Program-made: the position numbers and the translations under genes
Notes under the pieces: model-generated
What the model was told of the DNA's origin: nothing
Databases searched by the model: none
Seen by the model: only the letters and a program-made list of their open reading frames with translations
Assembly: GCA_011525915.1 (NCBI GenBank)
Contig: WYBM01000059.1
Span: 1-64,000 of the forward strand
Source: Ardenticatenaceae bacterium
GTDB lineage: Bacteria; Chloroflexota; Anaerolineae; Promineifilales; Promineifilaceae
Reading direction: 5' to 3'
Length of the DNA stretch: 64,000 nt
In this document: positions 46,244 through 55,690 of the stretch, piece after piece
Position numbering within the stretch: the first letter of the stretch is position 1
Layout: each line of letters starts with the position of its first letter

Positions 46244-48133
46244 ATGAGACGTTTTCCTACCGTTTTGCTGCCTACTGGCCTGGCGCTGTTATTTATCGGC
46301 GGCCTGATGATGCTGTTGACGCTGCGCGCCAAACCGCAAACGGTAGTAGCTGCTCTACCAGAAGGCCATCCGCCATTGCCTGACTATGGGCGGGGTAGTG
46401 CCCTCATACCCAGCACCAAAGCTAACTTCTTTGCCCCCGGTACGCAGCCCAACCCTGCTATGGAAACCATCACAGATCCCTTTATCTGTTCTAACTGTCA
46501 CAGCGACTACAGCGAAGAGATCACCCAGCCGGTAGCGTATGAACCGTGGATGGGCTGGCAGGGCAGCATGATGGCCCAGGCCGGCCGTGACCCCGTGTTT
46601 TACGCTGCCCTGGACATTGCCGGGGCCGATGTGCAATTTGGCGGCGAATTTTGCCTGCGCTGCCACCTGCCGCGCGCCTGGCTGGAGGGGCGTATTGTCA
46701 GCGGAACGCTGGCAAGCGACCCTCTGGAAAACCCCATTGATCTGGAAGGTGTGCAATGTGAAGTGTGCCATCGTCTCTCTGACCCCACGCCCGGCCCGGA
46801 GAATGATCCTCGTGATGTTTATGTGATAAACAACACCATCACAACGACGATCCCTATCACTTATGGCAATGCCGCCATGGTTTTTGACCCGGAGGATTAC
46901 CGGCGCGGGCCGTTTGATGTGGTAGCTGACCTGGGCTTTGACCCACATCTGTTTAATGACGCCGATACTGTGCAGTCGGCGTATCATCAGGAATCGTTTT
47001 TCTGTGGCACCTGCCATGACATCAGTAACCCGCTGCTGGCCTGGAACGAAATTAGCCAGACGTACACCCTTAACCCGTTGGGCCAACCCTTCACTGACAC
47101 CACCAAGATGTTCCCTATTGAGCGCACGTTTAGCGAATGGCGGCTGAGCGAATACAACACGCCGGCCGGGGTCTATGCCCCGGAATTTGGCGGTAACAAG
47201 ACCCATGTCTCCACCTGTCAGGACTGCCACATGCGTGATGTTACCGGAGTGGGGGGCAGCCTTTTTGGTGACACCAATGGCCTGCCGGTGCGCGATGATC
47301 TACCTTTGCATGATATGACGGGCGCCAATACATGGGTGCCCCAAATCATCCCCCTGCACCCCGTTTTCAGCGCCACCTTTTACGCGGACCCTAATCTTGG
47401 CGCTAAAAGGTTACAGGCGCTTGACCTGGGAATTGAACGTGCCCGTTATATGCTGCAAAATGCGGCGGTGATGACCACTACGTTTGATGTGAGTACGGGG
47501 GTGTTGACGGCGTGGGTGGTGAATAACGCTGGCCATAAATTGCCCACTGGTTATGTAGAAGGCCGCCGTATGTGGCTTCAAGTAGAGGGGTATGACCAGG
47601 CGGGGCATCTTATCTATAGTTCTGGTGCCTATGACTTGGCTACCGCTGAGTTAACCGAAGATGCAGATATTCAGATTTACGAATCGAAGCACGGCCTGAC
47701 CCCAGCATGGGCGGCGCAGTTGGGGCTGCCGTCGGGTGAATCATTTCACTTTGCCTTAAATAATGTCATCGTCTCAGACAACCGCATTCCGCCGCGGGGC
47801 TTTAACTTCGATGCTTTTGTCGCCGTGGGTGCGGAGCCGCGCAGCGACAGCCAGCCAGATCCTGCTATGTATGCAGATGGACAATATTGGGATGAGGTGG
47901 TGTATGATCTGCCAGAGGGGGTGGTTTACGGCCGTGTGCGCTTGCTTTACCAAACTTCTTCCAAAGCCTATATCGAGTTTCTGCGTGACAATAACCCCAA
48001 CGCCAGTGACCCCAATAACAATGGGCAGATTTTGTATGACTTGTGGGCGGCTACCAACCGCAGTGCGCCGGAAGTGATGGCTGAAGTAGTGTTTGGCGGG
48101 CGTAACGTTTATTTGCCGGTGGTCATTCGCTAA
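46244..48133 (+). CDS. Secreted pentahaem cytochrome c
   Basis: 629 residues. An N-terminal signal/anchor (FPTVLLPTGLALLFIGGLMM) is followed by five CxxCH haem-binding motifs at about Cys82 (CSNCH), Cys137 (CLRCH), Cys172 (CEVCH), Cys254 (CGTCH) and Cys325 (CQDCH). The second half is haem-free and beta-rich, with GHKLPTGYVEGRRMWLQVEG, a region seen in cytochrome c-554/hydroxylamine-oxidoreductase-like secreted proteins. It ends in VYLPVVIR, a tail I associate with secreted Chloroflexota proteins. It should carry electrons outside the membrane; the partner is unknown. ATG 46244 is preferred over TTG 46229 because GAGGAGG (46231-46237) directly precedes it. Confidence 0.88.
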   Translation: MRRFPTVLLPTGLALLFIGGLMMLLTLRAKPQTVVAALPEGHPPLPDYGRGSALIPSTKANFFAPGTQPNPAMETITDPFICSNCHSDYSEEITQPVAYEPWMGWQGSMMAQAGRDPVFYAALDIAGADVQFGGEFCLRCHLPRAWLEGRIVSGTLASDPLENPIDLEGVQCEVCHRLSDPTPGPENDPRDVYVINNTITTTIPITYGNAAMVFDPEDYRRGPFDVVADLGFDPHLFNDADTVQSAYHQESFFCGTCHDISNPLLAWNEISQTYTLNPLGQPFTDTTKMFPIERTFSEWRLSEYNTPAGVYAPEFGGNKTHVSTCQDCHMRDVTGVGGSLFGDTNGLPVRDDLPLHDMTGANTWVPQIIPLHPVFSATFYADPNLGAKRLQALDLGIERARYMLQNAAVMTTTFDVSTGVLTAWVVNNAGHKLPTGYVEGRRMWLQVEGYDQAGHLIYSSGAYDLATAELTEDADIQIYESKHGLTPAWAAQLGLPSGESFHFALNNVIVSDNRIPPRGFNFDAFVAVGAEPRSDSQPDPAMYADGQYWDEVVYDLPEGVVYGRVRLLYQTSSKAYIEFLRDNNPNASDPNNNGQILYDLWAATNRSAPEVMAEVVFGGRNVYLPVVIR

Positions 48134-48145
48134 CAGTAATTGGTC

Positions 48146-48178
48146 ATCGGTCATCGGTATTATGCTCCGATGACCGAT
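48146..48178. terminator. Strong hairpin between convergent genes
   Basis: ATCGGTCATCGG (48146-48157) and CCGATGACCGAT (48167-48178) are perfect 12-bp arms with a 9-nt loop. It lies between the cytochrome gene (+) and the end of the chemosensory operon (-). The left arm is itself a tandem of GGTCATC. Confidence 0.75.
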
Positions 48179-48181
48179 AAC

Positions 48182-50179
48182 CTATATCCCCATCAGGGCA
48201 TCATTGACCTGTTTTAAGAACTGGTTGCTTAACGAGTAGGCCTCCATATCTTCCCGTACCTGGGCATACAGTTGGGCGTTGTTGATGGCGAAGCCCATCT
48301 GGTTTGTCACCGTGTTCAGCAGGCGCATCTGGCGTGGCTGCCAGGTATAGGCCTGGCGCATGCCCACCGCCAGCACCCCTACAACCCGACGGTGGACAAC
48401 ACCATCTACTACAATTTCCGGGCAAGAAAGCGGCACAATGGCTACCGACTGTATCTGTTCTATCTCATGCATCTGGCGGCATAATTCTGGTTCTTGCAGA
48501 ACATCGTTGAGGTGGCGTGCCTTATTTTCAGTGGCCACCACCCCTTCGAGCGTATCACGTAAGGTTAGCTCTTCCGCCGCGGTTACATACTCGGCAGATA
48601 ATTCTTCCCAGGCGATCAGGCGCAGCCACGGCCGTTCCAACTCCAGGTCTTCCATCAGGTACAGCCAGGCAACGTCGGTTTGTAGCATTTGCCGAATTTT
48701 GCCCAGAACCGCTTGTAATACCGGGCCGAGTTCCAGCGTTTGTACCAGCATCTCAGAAATATCGTTTAGGGTAGCGAAGTCGGCATTATGGCGCTGCACC
48801 TCTTCTTCCGCTTCCATCATGGCCGCCAGCAGTAATTCCAGATCACCTTCCTTGGCTTCCAGAGTCATAGACGGAACGTGCACGCTGCGTGTGGGTAAGG
48901 TGGGTACGGCCGGCGCTTCCTGCAGCAGCGGCAGCAGCCCTCTGGCTCCGGTCAGCAAAGTATCAAACTGGTCGGCGGTGAACACGGCCGTTTTGGGGGC
49001 AGCTACCAGTATCACCCGCAGCCGGGTCTCATCCCGGTCAGAAAAATAAGCGGCCATCAATGATTTTGCCCCTTCTGCTTGCAAACTTTTCAACAACGGC
49101 ATCGCCTGCCGGGCATTCACCTGGGCCAGATTCTTGACCAGCAGATGATGGGTAAACAATTGATGAAAGGGGAAGAAGGCATAGGAGTTACGGAATTGCG
49201 CATATTCATTAGTAAAGATGGGCGACAACCCATAATCTGCGGCCAGCGTGATTTGTAAATCCTCTTTTAGCTTGTCCAGAAAAAAGATAATGCCAACGGT
49301 ACCCCCCAGGTTAGCCACCAGGTCGGCCAGCCTGGCTTGCAAGGGTGGCAGCAAGGGCAGAGGTGTATCATTGTGTTCCCGGGGGCTATCAAGGTTGCCC
49401 GGGCTGGTCGCCTGACTCAAGAACATCTCCGCCATGTGCCACAGCCGCTCGCGCAGGCGCAGCGATTCCAACGCCACGGCAATGCCCTGGGCAATGGCAA
49501 TGAGAAAATGGGTGGACGCTGGTGAAAACCGGCTGTCATCTTTTGTACCGGCCACCAGGCTGCCTAATAACTGGTCACCGGCAAACAGGGGCAAACTGAT
49601 GAGGCCGCTCACCTCTGCCGCTGCCAATAACATGCGTTCACCTTCGTCGGCCGTTTCTAAATCTTCGATCAAGGCGCCCGTCCCGGCCACCAGATGAGGC
49701 ATGAGAACGGCCGCACCGGCGTCAAACTGTTTGCCTGTGAGAATGCGTACCAGTTCCGGTGTCAGCCCTTCATGGGCGCCCATCGCCAGCTCCTTGGTGG
49801 TGGGATCAATGATGACAATCGCCCCGACTTGTGCTTCTGTCATTTCCAGGGCTTGTGTCAGCCCCAGTTTCAGCAGAGCGGCCGGTTCAGTCATACGGCT
49901 GGCCTGGTAAGGGAACGATGTCAGGGCGCGAATCACCTTGTTACGTCGTTCAATATTTGTGCCTGCCAGGCGCAGGGTAGCCCGATACCGTTCTAACTTT
50001 GACTGAGCTAACTGCAGCTCATGCTGCGTTCTCTGAAGTTCTTTACGGATGTTCGCCGGACTACCCCATCCCGTGACTGATGTAACCATATTGTTTTCCA
50101 TACGAGAGATCAGCGATTGGAGCTTAGAAAGCGAACGCCTGCTCATGTTCAATCTCTGGTCGTCAATTAAGATAGCCAT
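48182..50179 (-). CDS. Multi-GAF-domain signalling protein
   Basis: 665 residues. An N-terminal coiled coil (about 30-75) is followed by three GAF-like regions (about 80-245, 285-415 and 455-650). The last is the clearest (LNDISEMLVQTLELGPVLQA, VAIVPLSCPEIV and GVLAVGMRQAYTWQPRQMRL). No kinase, phosphatase, cyclase or DNA-binding domain is present, so it must signal by binding a partner. It is the last gene of the nine-gene chemosensory operon and overlaps the RsbT-like gene by 13 nt if ATG 50179 is used; later Met codons (residues 12 and 28) are possible starts. Confidence 0.82.
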   Translation of the reverse strand: MAILIDDQRLNMSRRSLSKLQSLISRMENNMVTSVTGWGSPANIRKELQRTQHELQLAQSKLERYRATLRLAGTNIERRNKVIRALTSFPYQASRMTEPAALLKLGLTQALEMTEAQVGAIVIIDPTTKELAMGAHEGLTPELVRILTGKQFDAGAAVLMPHLVAGTGALIEDLETADEGERMLLAAAEVSGLISLPLFAGDQLLGSLVAGTKDDSRFSPASTHFLIAIAQGIAVALESLRLRERLWHMAEMFLSQATSPGNLDSPREHNDTPLPLLPPLQARLADLVANLGGTVGIIFFLDKLKEDLQITLAADYGLSPIFTNEYAQFRNSYAFFPFHQLFTHHLLVKNLAQVNARQAMPLLKSLQAEGAKSLMAAYFSDRDETRLRVILVAAPKTAVFTADQFDTLLTGARGLLPLLQEAPAVPTLPTRSVHVPSMTLEAKEGDLELLLAAMMEAEEEVQRHNADFATLNDISEMLVQTLELGPVLQAVLGKIRQMLQTDVAWLYLMEDLELERPWLRLIAWEELSAEYVTAAEELTLRDTLEGVVATENKARHLNDVLQEPELCRQMHEIEQIQSVAIVPLSCPEIVVDGVVHRRVVGVLAVGMRQAYTWQPRQMRLLNTVTNQMGFAINNAQLYAQVREDMEAYSLSNQFLKQVNDALMGI

Positions 50180-50577
50180 TTCATTAATGTGACGCGTGTG
50201 TTTTTTGCGCCAACGTGTTCCACAATACTTTCATCTACCAGGGAGATGGCGTTTGTGAGGGCAGAGTCTTTTAAGGGTTCCTGAATGCTCTGCCCGACTG
50301 CGTCCTCCAAATTTTGGTCATTCGAGTCAATGCTGGTGACTTGAATGCCAATATGCCCGGCTGTGTGCACGCCAGAGATAACAATTTCGCCGGGTGTAGT
50401 CATCTTCAGGGTCAGTATGCGGGCCAGTTCGCTGGCCGCCAGGGAGATGCGCGCCTGGTCAATGGTGCCAAAGCCAATCTCCCGGGCGACTTCACGTGCC
50501 CGTAACCGGGCGGTGACAATGTCTAGATCGGTGTTGATGATGATGCGTTGGGTGACGGTTTTGGTGCCTTGGTTCAT
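50167..50577 (-). CDS. RsbT/RsbW-like Bergerat-fold protein, degenerate
   Basis: 136 residues. IVTARLRAREVAREIGFGTI and QARISLAASELAR are typical of RsbT-like anti-sigma or switch kinases. In active members the helix continues with Asn (ELARN), which binds Mg-ATP; here it is Ile54. The following DxGxG and glycine-rich lid are also missing (SIDSNDQNLEDAVGQ). It is thus probably an ATP-independent interaction module. It overlaps the CheY-like gene by ATGA and the GAF gene by 13 nt, which points to tight stoichiometry among the three products. Confidence 0.72.
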   Translation of the reverse strand: MNQGTKTVTQRIIINTDLDIVTARLRAREVAREIGFGTIDQARISLAASELARILTLKMTTPGEIVISGVHTAGHIGIQVTSIDSNDQNLEDAVGQSIQEPLKDSALTNAISLVDESIVEHVGAKNTRVTLMKWLS

Positions 50578-50969
50578 AACAGCCCCATCTGTTTGAGTGT
50601 TTCTAACAAGACCAGCTCCGCGAAGGCATCTTTGGGAATGTAATCAATGGCGCCGGAACCCAACCCCACCAGGGCATCTTCGGCGCGATCGCGGGTGGTG
50701 AGCATAATGACCGGGATATCGGCTACGGCCGGGTCTTCCTTCAAACGCCAGCACACTTCAAAGCCATTGATGTCTGGGAGTTCGATATCCAGGATGATCA
50801 GATCATAATAAGCTTCACGAGCGGCTTTTAACCCGTCCAGCCCATTTTCTACCCAACGAACGGCACAGCCGTTTTCCTCCAGGTTTGTTTTGAAGCGCAT
50901 GGCCTGCACGGCCGTATCTTCTACGAGCAAGATAGACGCTGCGCCATTGACATGTTCGCTTGTCATCAT
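50574..50969 (-). CDS. Single-domain response regulator (CheY-like)
   Basis: 131 residues. A complete receiver: acidic residues in LLVEDTA, phosphoacceptor Asp in DLIILDIELPD, Thr in MLTTRD and Lys in IPKD. There is no output domain. GGAG lies 6 nt before the ATG. It starts 13 nt after cheB and overlaps the RsbT-like gene by 4 nt. It is the likely phosphoacceptor of the CheA here, passing the signal to the RsbT-like and GAF proteins; that is inference from gene order. Confidence 0.88.
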   Translation of the reverse strand: MMTSEHVNGAASILLVEDTAVQAMRFKTNLEENGCAVRWVENGLDGLKAAREAYYDLIILDIELPDINGFEVCWRLKEDPAVADIPVIMLTTRDRAEDALVGLGSGAIDYIPKDAFAELVLLETLKQMGLL

Positions 50970-50982
50970 AAATCACTCCTTG

Positions 50983-52020
50983 TCAACGCAGGAATCCCAG
51001 CAGCGTTGGCGCAATTTGGTTGATAGGTTGAATTGTCTCTACCGCCGCCAGCTGAATAGCTGCAGCGGGCATACCAAAGATGACCGACGTCGCTTCATCT
51101 TGGGCGATGGTATAGGCACCAGCCTGACGTAAGGCGTGCAGCCCCTGAGCGCCGTCACACCCCATGCCAGTGAGAATAATGCCCACGGCCGTGTGCCCAA
51201 ACACACGTGCTGTCGTCGTAAATAAAAGGTCGGCTGAAGGGCAGTGCCCCTGGCCAGGGATGGCCTTCTGCAAAGCAACAACCCCCTGGTCACTTACCAG
51301 TAAATGGTGATCATCCGGGGCCAGCAGAACCTCGCCCGGTTTTAACTCGGCGGCGTGGCGGGCCAGCCGCACAGCGAGCGGCGTTTGTTTGCCCAGCCAG
51401 GCGACCAGGTCGGCGCCAAAGCCACGAGTGATGTGCTGGGCCACCAGGATAGGCGTTGGGAAATCGGCTGGCAGTTGGCTGAAAATGGCCGTCAGGGCAC
51501 CTGGCCCCCCGGTGGAAGCAGCCATCACTACCAGCGTAGGGTAGCTCTGGGACTGGCTGGTTTTAGGGGCGCTGGGCGCATACGGCCGTGACCCCGGCCG
51601 CCGTATCACTTTTACCCCGGCCATCAGCTTCACCTGGTTCACAAACGCTTCCTGATTATCACGCACCGTTGGCTTGGGCAGTACAGACAGCGCCCCCGCC
51701 TGCAATGCATTCAATGTTAACTCTTTCTCACTGCTGTTCAGCCGACCACTAACCACTACAATAGGGCAGGGTGTTTCCGCCATGATTTGTCGGGTGGCTT
51801 CATACCCATCCATCCGAGGCATAAAGACATCCATCGTTACCACATCCGGTTTCAGCCGTTTCACCAATCGTACCGCCTCGGCGCCATCGCGGGCTGTGCC
51901 CACCACCTGCACGCCAGGCGCGTTTTGGAAAATGGTCACCAGCAGTTCACGGCAGGTGGGAGAGTCTTCAGCCACCAACAGGCGGATGGGCGGGCGGTTT
52001 TTTGTCTCCATAGGTATCAT
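50983..52020 (-). CDS. cheB: CheB protein-glutamate methylesterase
   Basis: 345 residues. An N-terminal receiver (LLVAEDSPTCRE, Asp in DVVTMDVFMPRMDGYEA) is followed by the C-terminal methylesterase with the Ser-His-Asp triad in VMAASTGGPGAL, VAQHITRGF and GMGCDGAQGL. It removes methyl groups (and deamidates Gln) on the receptor, opposing CheR at 56315. It has no strong Shine-Dalgarno; a second ATG lies at 52011. The gap after cheA is 47 nt. Confidence 0.94.
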   Translation of the reverse strand: MIPMETKNRPPIRLLVAEDSPTCRELLVTIFQNAPGVQVVGTARDGAEAVRLVKRLKPDVVTMDVFMPRMDGYEATRQIMAETPCPIVVVSGRLNSSEKELTLNALQAGALSVLPKPTVRDNQEAFVNQVKLMAGVKVIRRPGSRPYAPSAPKTSQSQSYPTLVVMAASTGGPGALTAIFSQLPADFPTPILVAQHITRGFGADLVAWLGKQTPLAVRLARHAAELKPGEVLLAPDDHHLLVSDQGVVALQKAIPGQGHCPSADLLFTTTARVFGHTAVGIILTGMGCDGAQGLHALRQAGAYTIAQDEATSVIFGMPAAAIQLAAVETIQPINQIAPTLLGFLR

Positions 52021-52067
52021 GCGTAAGCCATTATCTGTAAGCCAGGCGCTTCAAGCCGGCTCATGGG

Positions 52068-54425
52068 TCATAGTGTAAGCTGTTCAATCATCGCCAATAA
52101 ATTCCCCTGGTCGAAGCGGCTCTTGACAATGTAAGCATCAGCACCGACTTCAATGCCCCGTGCCTTGTCAGCGGGTGAATCCAGCGAGGTGACCAATATC
52201 ACCGGAATGTTTTTGGTACGGCCGTCACGTTTCAAACGTTGTGTCAGGTCAAAGCCATTCAGGCGGGGCATGTTTACATCAGTGACAATGAGGTCAGGCA
52301 GCTGGCTGTCACTCACCAGAACGCTCAACGCTTCTTCGCCGTTGGTGGCCAGCTTCACCTGGTAACCTCGGGTCTCCAGGATGTTCTTTTCCAGGGTGCG
52401 GGTGGTGATGGAATCATCTACCACCAGCACGGTTTTCGGCCGGGTGGGCTTAACAGACGGCCGTTTGACCGGGTTGGTACGGCGTGGGTGAGACCAGCTC
52501 GCCAGTTTTAATAAGTCAGCGGCGTGCAGCACCAGGATGATCTGCCCGGAGCCAAGCATGGTGGCTCCCATGAAGCCGCCTACCTTGACCAGTTGTTTGC
52601 CCAGGTTTTTGATGACAATTTCTTGCTCTCCCACCAGGTTGTCTACCATGAGCCCCAGCCGTTTACCGGCCACGCTGATGATAATGACGATGTTTGGTCC
52701 AGTTTCGGCCGCCCCTTCAGCCGCCGTTTCAACCGGCAGTTCCAGCAAGCTGGCCAGCCGGACCAATGCCACTGGCTGCCCCTGGTCCAGGATGGCGTCT
52801 TTGCCGTCTACGACCGTCACATCTGCCTGCCTGATGAGGATCATCCGTTCCACAGTGGTCAGCGGCAGGGCAAAGGTCTGGCCGGCGGCAGTCAGCAGCA
52901 GGCCACGTGAACTGGCCAGCGTCAGGGGCAAGACCATGGTGAAGGTAGTGCCCCGGCCCGGCGAAGAATCCACGCTAAGGCTGCCGTGTAAATCTGCCAC
53001 GTTTTGGCGCACTACGTCCAGCCCCACGCCGCGTCCGGAAATATGGCTGACGCGCTGGCTGGTAGAAAGACCAGAACGGAAGACCAGGTTGGCGGCGTCA
53101 GCGTCATGGAGGGCGTCAGCTTCTGTCTGGGAGAGGATGCCCTGGCCCACGGCCGTTTGCCGCAATGCCTTCAAATTCAGCCCGGCGCCATCGTCGCTGA
53201 CGGTGATGACAATGTTATTAGCCTGCTGCCCGGCTGTGAGCGTAATGGTGGCCTGCGCTTTTTTGCCTGTTTGCTGGCGCACGGCCGTGGGCTCAATGCC
53301 GTGGTCGACAGCGTTGCGCAGCAGGTGAACCAGGGGGTCTTTCACCTGCTCTAGCAGACGTCGGTCTAGTTCTGTCTCATCACCGCGGATGACCAGGGAG
53401 ATTTGCTTGCCTTGCTGCCGGGCCAGATCACGTACCATGCGGTGAAAAGGGGTGGTGATGGTGGCCAACGGCAGCATACGCACCCGTTTCATCTCCTCTT
53501 CTAGTTCATTAATGATCAGAGAAAGGCGCATGAAGTCACTGGCAAACTGGCGATACAGCGTGTTGGCCACGGCCGTGAAGTGGCGCAGATGCTCTTGATT
53601 GTGGTTTACAAATTCAAGCACAGCCGCCATGTCTTTGCCATGGGGGGGATGGCTGCGGCTGTTGGCACCCGCCGGGTCGGCGCGCAGCAAACGATGATAT
53701 TGGCCGCGCAGTGCCAGCCACTCTTTTTGCCACTCGGTCGCAAAATCACACAGTTGTCTTGCTTCTGCCAGCCGCTGCTCGGCCCGGATTTTGGCGGCCA
53801 ACAGTTCGCTTAACTGGGCCATGAGGGCATCCAATTTGCTCACAGCGACACGAATCGTTTCCTCAGACATGACCATAAAAGGCGCGACCGGGTGTGTGAT
53901 GGGTGGTGGCTCTGATGATGGCGTGGGCGGCCACTGCTCAGCCGTAAGGGCAGCTGCTGATTGCTCTGCTGAGTGGTTGGCGGGCGATGGCTTAACTTCT
54001 TTACCAGTGGGCGGTTCATCCTGAGCCAACGCTTCTAACCGGGCCAGCAGTGCCAGCACATTGGCTGGGAGCGCGCTCTGACCGGTTTCCACCTGGGCCA
54101 GTAGCAGTTCAATGGTGTCCATTGCCTGGTAGAGCATGTCAAAGGTTTCTGAGGAGAAGGAGAGACGGCCGTCTCTAACGCGCATCAACACCTCTTCCAG
54201 AGCGTGCCCCACACTCTCAATGCCTGTCATGTTGACGGCCCGTGCTGACCCCTTCACACTATGTGCCGCCCGAAAAATTTCCTCCAAGGTGGCCTGCCGC
54301 TGTGGGTTGTCGGGCGCCTTTTCCAGCGTTAAAAGGCCCTGTGTCATTGTTTGCAGGTGTTCACGCTGCTCCATTTGGAACGTGGCGATCAATTTGCGGC
54401 GTATCTCTTCGCTAAGACCCATCAT
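52068..54425 (-). CDS. cheA: CheA histidine kinase fused to a C-terminal receiver
   Basis: About 785 residues. HPt domain with the phosphorylated His near residue 55 (IFRAAHSVKGSARA), a variable linker, dimerisation helices, a Bergerat ATPase domain (RNAVDHGIEP, DDGAGLN, SGRGVGLDVV), a CheW-like domain, and a receiver (KTVLVVDDSITTRT, Asp in DLIVTDVNMPRLNG). CheA-REC hybrids are typical of Wsp, Frz and Chp systems rather than flagellar ones; the receiver often acts as a phosphate sink. Starts are GTG 54428, ATG 54425 and ATG 54422; ATG 54425 overlaps the MCP stop (TGATG), so translation is coupled. Confidence 0.93.
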   Translation of the reverse strand: MMGLSEEIRRKLIATFQMEQREHLQTMTQGLLTLEKAPDNPQRQATLEEIFRAAHSVKGSARAVNMTGIESVGHALEEVLMRVRDGRLSFSSETFDMLYQAMDTIELLLAQVETGQSALPANVLALLARLEALAQDEPPTGKEVKPSPANHSAEQSAAALTAEQWPPTPSSEPPPITHPVAPFMVMSEETIRVAVSKLDALMAQLSELLAAKIRAEQRLAEARQLCDFATEWQKEWLALRGQYHRLLRADPAGANSRSHPPHGKDMAAVLEFVNHNQEHLRHFTAVANTLYRQFASDFMRLSLIINELEEEMKRVRMLPLATITTPFHRMVRDLARQQGKQISLVIRGDETELDRRLLEQVKDPLVHLLRNAVDHGIEPTAVRQQTGKKAQATITLTAGQQANNIVITVSDDGAGLNLKALRQTAVGQGILSQTEADALHDADAANLVFRSGLSTSQRVSHISGRGVGLDVVRQNVADLHGSLSVDSSPGRGTTFTMVLPLTLASSRGLLLTAAGQTFALPLTTVERMILIRQADVTVVDGKDAILDQGQPVALVRLASLLELPVETAAEGAAETGPNIVIIISVAGKRLGLMVDNLVGEQEIVIKNLGKQLVKVGGFMGATMLGSGQIILVLHAADLLKLASWSHPRRTNPVKRPSVKPTRPKTVLVVDDSITTRTLEKNILETRGYQVKLATNGEEALSVLVSDSQLPDLIVTDVNMPRLNGFDLTQRLKRDGRTKNIPVILVTSLDSPADKARGIEVGADAYIVKSRFDQGNLLAMIEQLTL

Positions 54426-55651
54426 CACTTTAATTTGTACCGGTCTACAATTGCTTCCATTTGCTGGGCCAGGGAGGTAAGTTCCTGTGCAGAAATCTCT
54501 ACCTGCCGGGTGGAAGCCAGGTTTTGTATGGTGGCCTGGTTGATATTGTGCATGGCCTGGGCCAGTTGTTCCATACCCGTCATTTGTTGTTGGGCACTGG
54601 CCACAATTTGCTGGGCGGCGTTGGCGCTTTCCGCAATGCTGGCGGCCAATTGTTGAATGGCCGTGCCTGTTTGCCCCGTGAGCTGTACCCCGGCCTCTAC
54701 ACCTTTGTTGCCTTCTTCAGTGGCCATAACAGCCTTGTTGGTGGCCCGCTGAATCTCGTTGAGGATGGCTTTTACCTGGGCGGTGGCTTGTTTGGACTGC
54801 TCTGCCAGGTTGCGCACTTCTACGGCGACAACGGCAAACCCCTTGCCGTGTTCGCCCGCCCGGGCGGCTTCTACAGAGGCGTTGAGCGCCAACAGGTTGC
54901 TTTGTGAGGCGATCTCATTGACAGTGGTGGTGATTTCACCGATTTGCTGGGTCTGCTCGCTGAGCACCAGAATGTTTTCAGCGATGCCATCTACTAACTC
55001 TTTGATCTGATCCATGCTGCCGATGGTTTTGCTGACGGCTTCCTGCCCCACCTGCGACACATCGCGGGTGTACTGCGCCTGTTCAGCCACCTGCTGCGCC
55101 TTTTGGAAGGCTTGCTCCGCAATGGCCCGTACTTCATCAATGGTGGTGGAGGTCTGGGCGATGGCCGAGGAGTTTTCAGTGGCTGAAGAGGCTTGTTGTG
55201 ACGTGGCTGCCAAAATCTCAGCGGCGCCAACGGAGATGTTCCCACTGGCGTCACGAATCTGGTTAGTGATGCGGGTCAGGCTTTCCACCATACCGTTGAG
55301 GTTTTGGCCCAGGGTACTCAAATCATCTTCGGCGCCATTGACGGCGAGCCGGGCGGTGAGATCGCCGGTGGCCACCAGCTCAATAAAGCGGTTGTAGTCG
55401 TTAACGGTGGTTTCTATGGCGGCCCTGGCCTGAGTGATATTGCGGACGATGATGTAACCGAGGCTGACGGCAATGAACAGGGTGAGGAGTACGGCCGTGA
55501 CCATAAACACCGTCGCTTGCTGCACTGCTGCCGCGCTGCCGCCAACAGCTTTGATCTGCCAGATGCTCACGGCCGTGATCCCGATCAATGACAACGTAAA
55601 AACGGTGATCAACAAAAATAAACTGTTTCGGGTGTTGGTGTTTTTCAACAT
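54425..55651 (-). CDS. Methyl-accepting chemotaxis protein with minimal external loop
   Basis: 408 residues. Two membrane helices (about 10-30 and 48-70) are separated by only about 15 residues, so there is no periplasmic sensor domain. A HAMP-like segment (RFIELVATGDLTARLAVNG) and a long signalling coiled coil follow, with the hairpin tip EIASQSNLLALNASVEAARAGEHGKGFAVVA split around the conserved turn. Such receptors sense membrane state, internal signals or partner proteins, as WspA-type or Frz-type receptors can. It is the only receptor in the operon, so the array is probably dedicated. Confidence 0.92.
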   Translation of the reverse strand: MLKNTNTRNSLFLLITVFTLSLIGITAVSIWQIKAVGGSAAAVQQATVFMVTAVLLTLFIAVSLGYIIVRNITQARAAIETTVNDYNRFIELVATGDLTARLAVNGAEDDLSTLGQNLNGMVESLTRITNQIRDASGNISVGAAEILAATSQQASSATENSSAIAQTSTTIDEVRAIAEQAFQKAQQVAEQAQYTRDVSQVGQEAVSKTIGSMDQIKELVDGIAENILVLSEQTQQIGEITTTVNEIASQSNLLALNASVEAARAGEHGKGFAVVAVEVRNLAEQSKQATAQVKAILNEIQRATNKAVMATEEGNKGVEAGVQLTGQTGTAIQQLAASIAESANAAQQIVASAQQQMTGMEQLAQAMHNINQATIQNLASTRQVEISAQELTSLAQQMEAIVDRYKLK

Positions 55652-55690
55652 AGTGATATGGAAGACTGGAGAGTGACCTGCCTCTACCCT

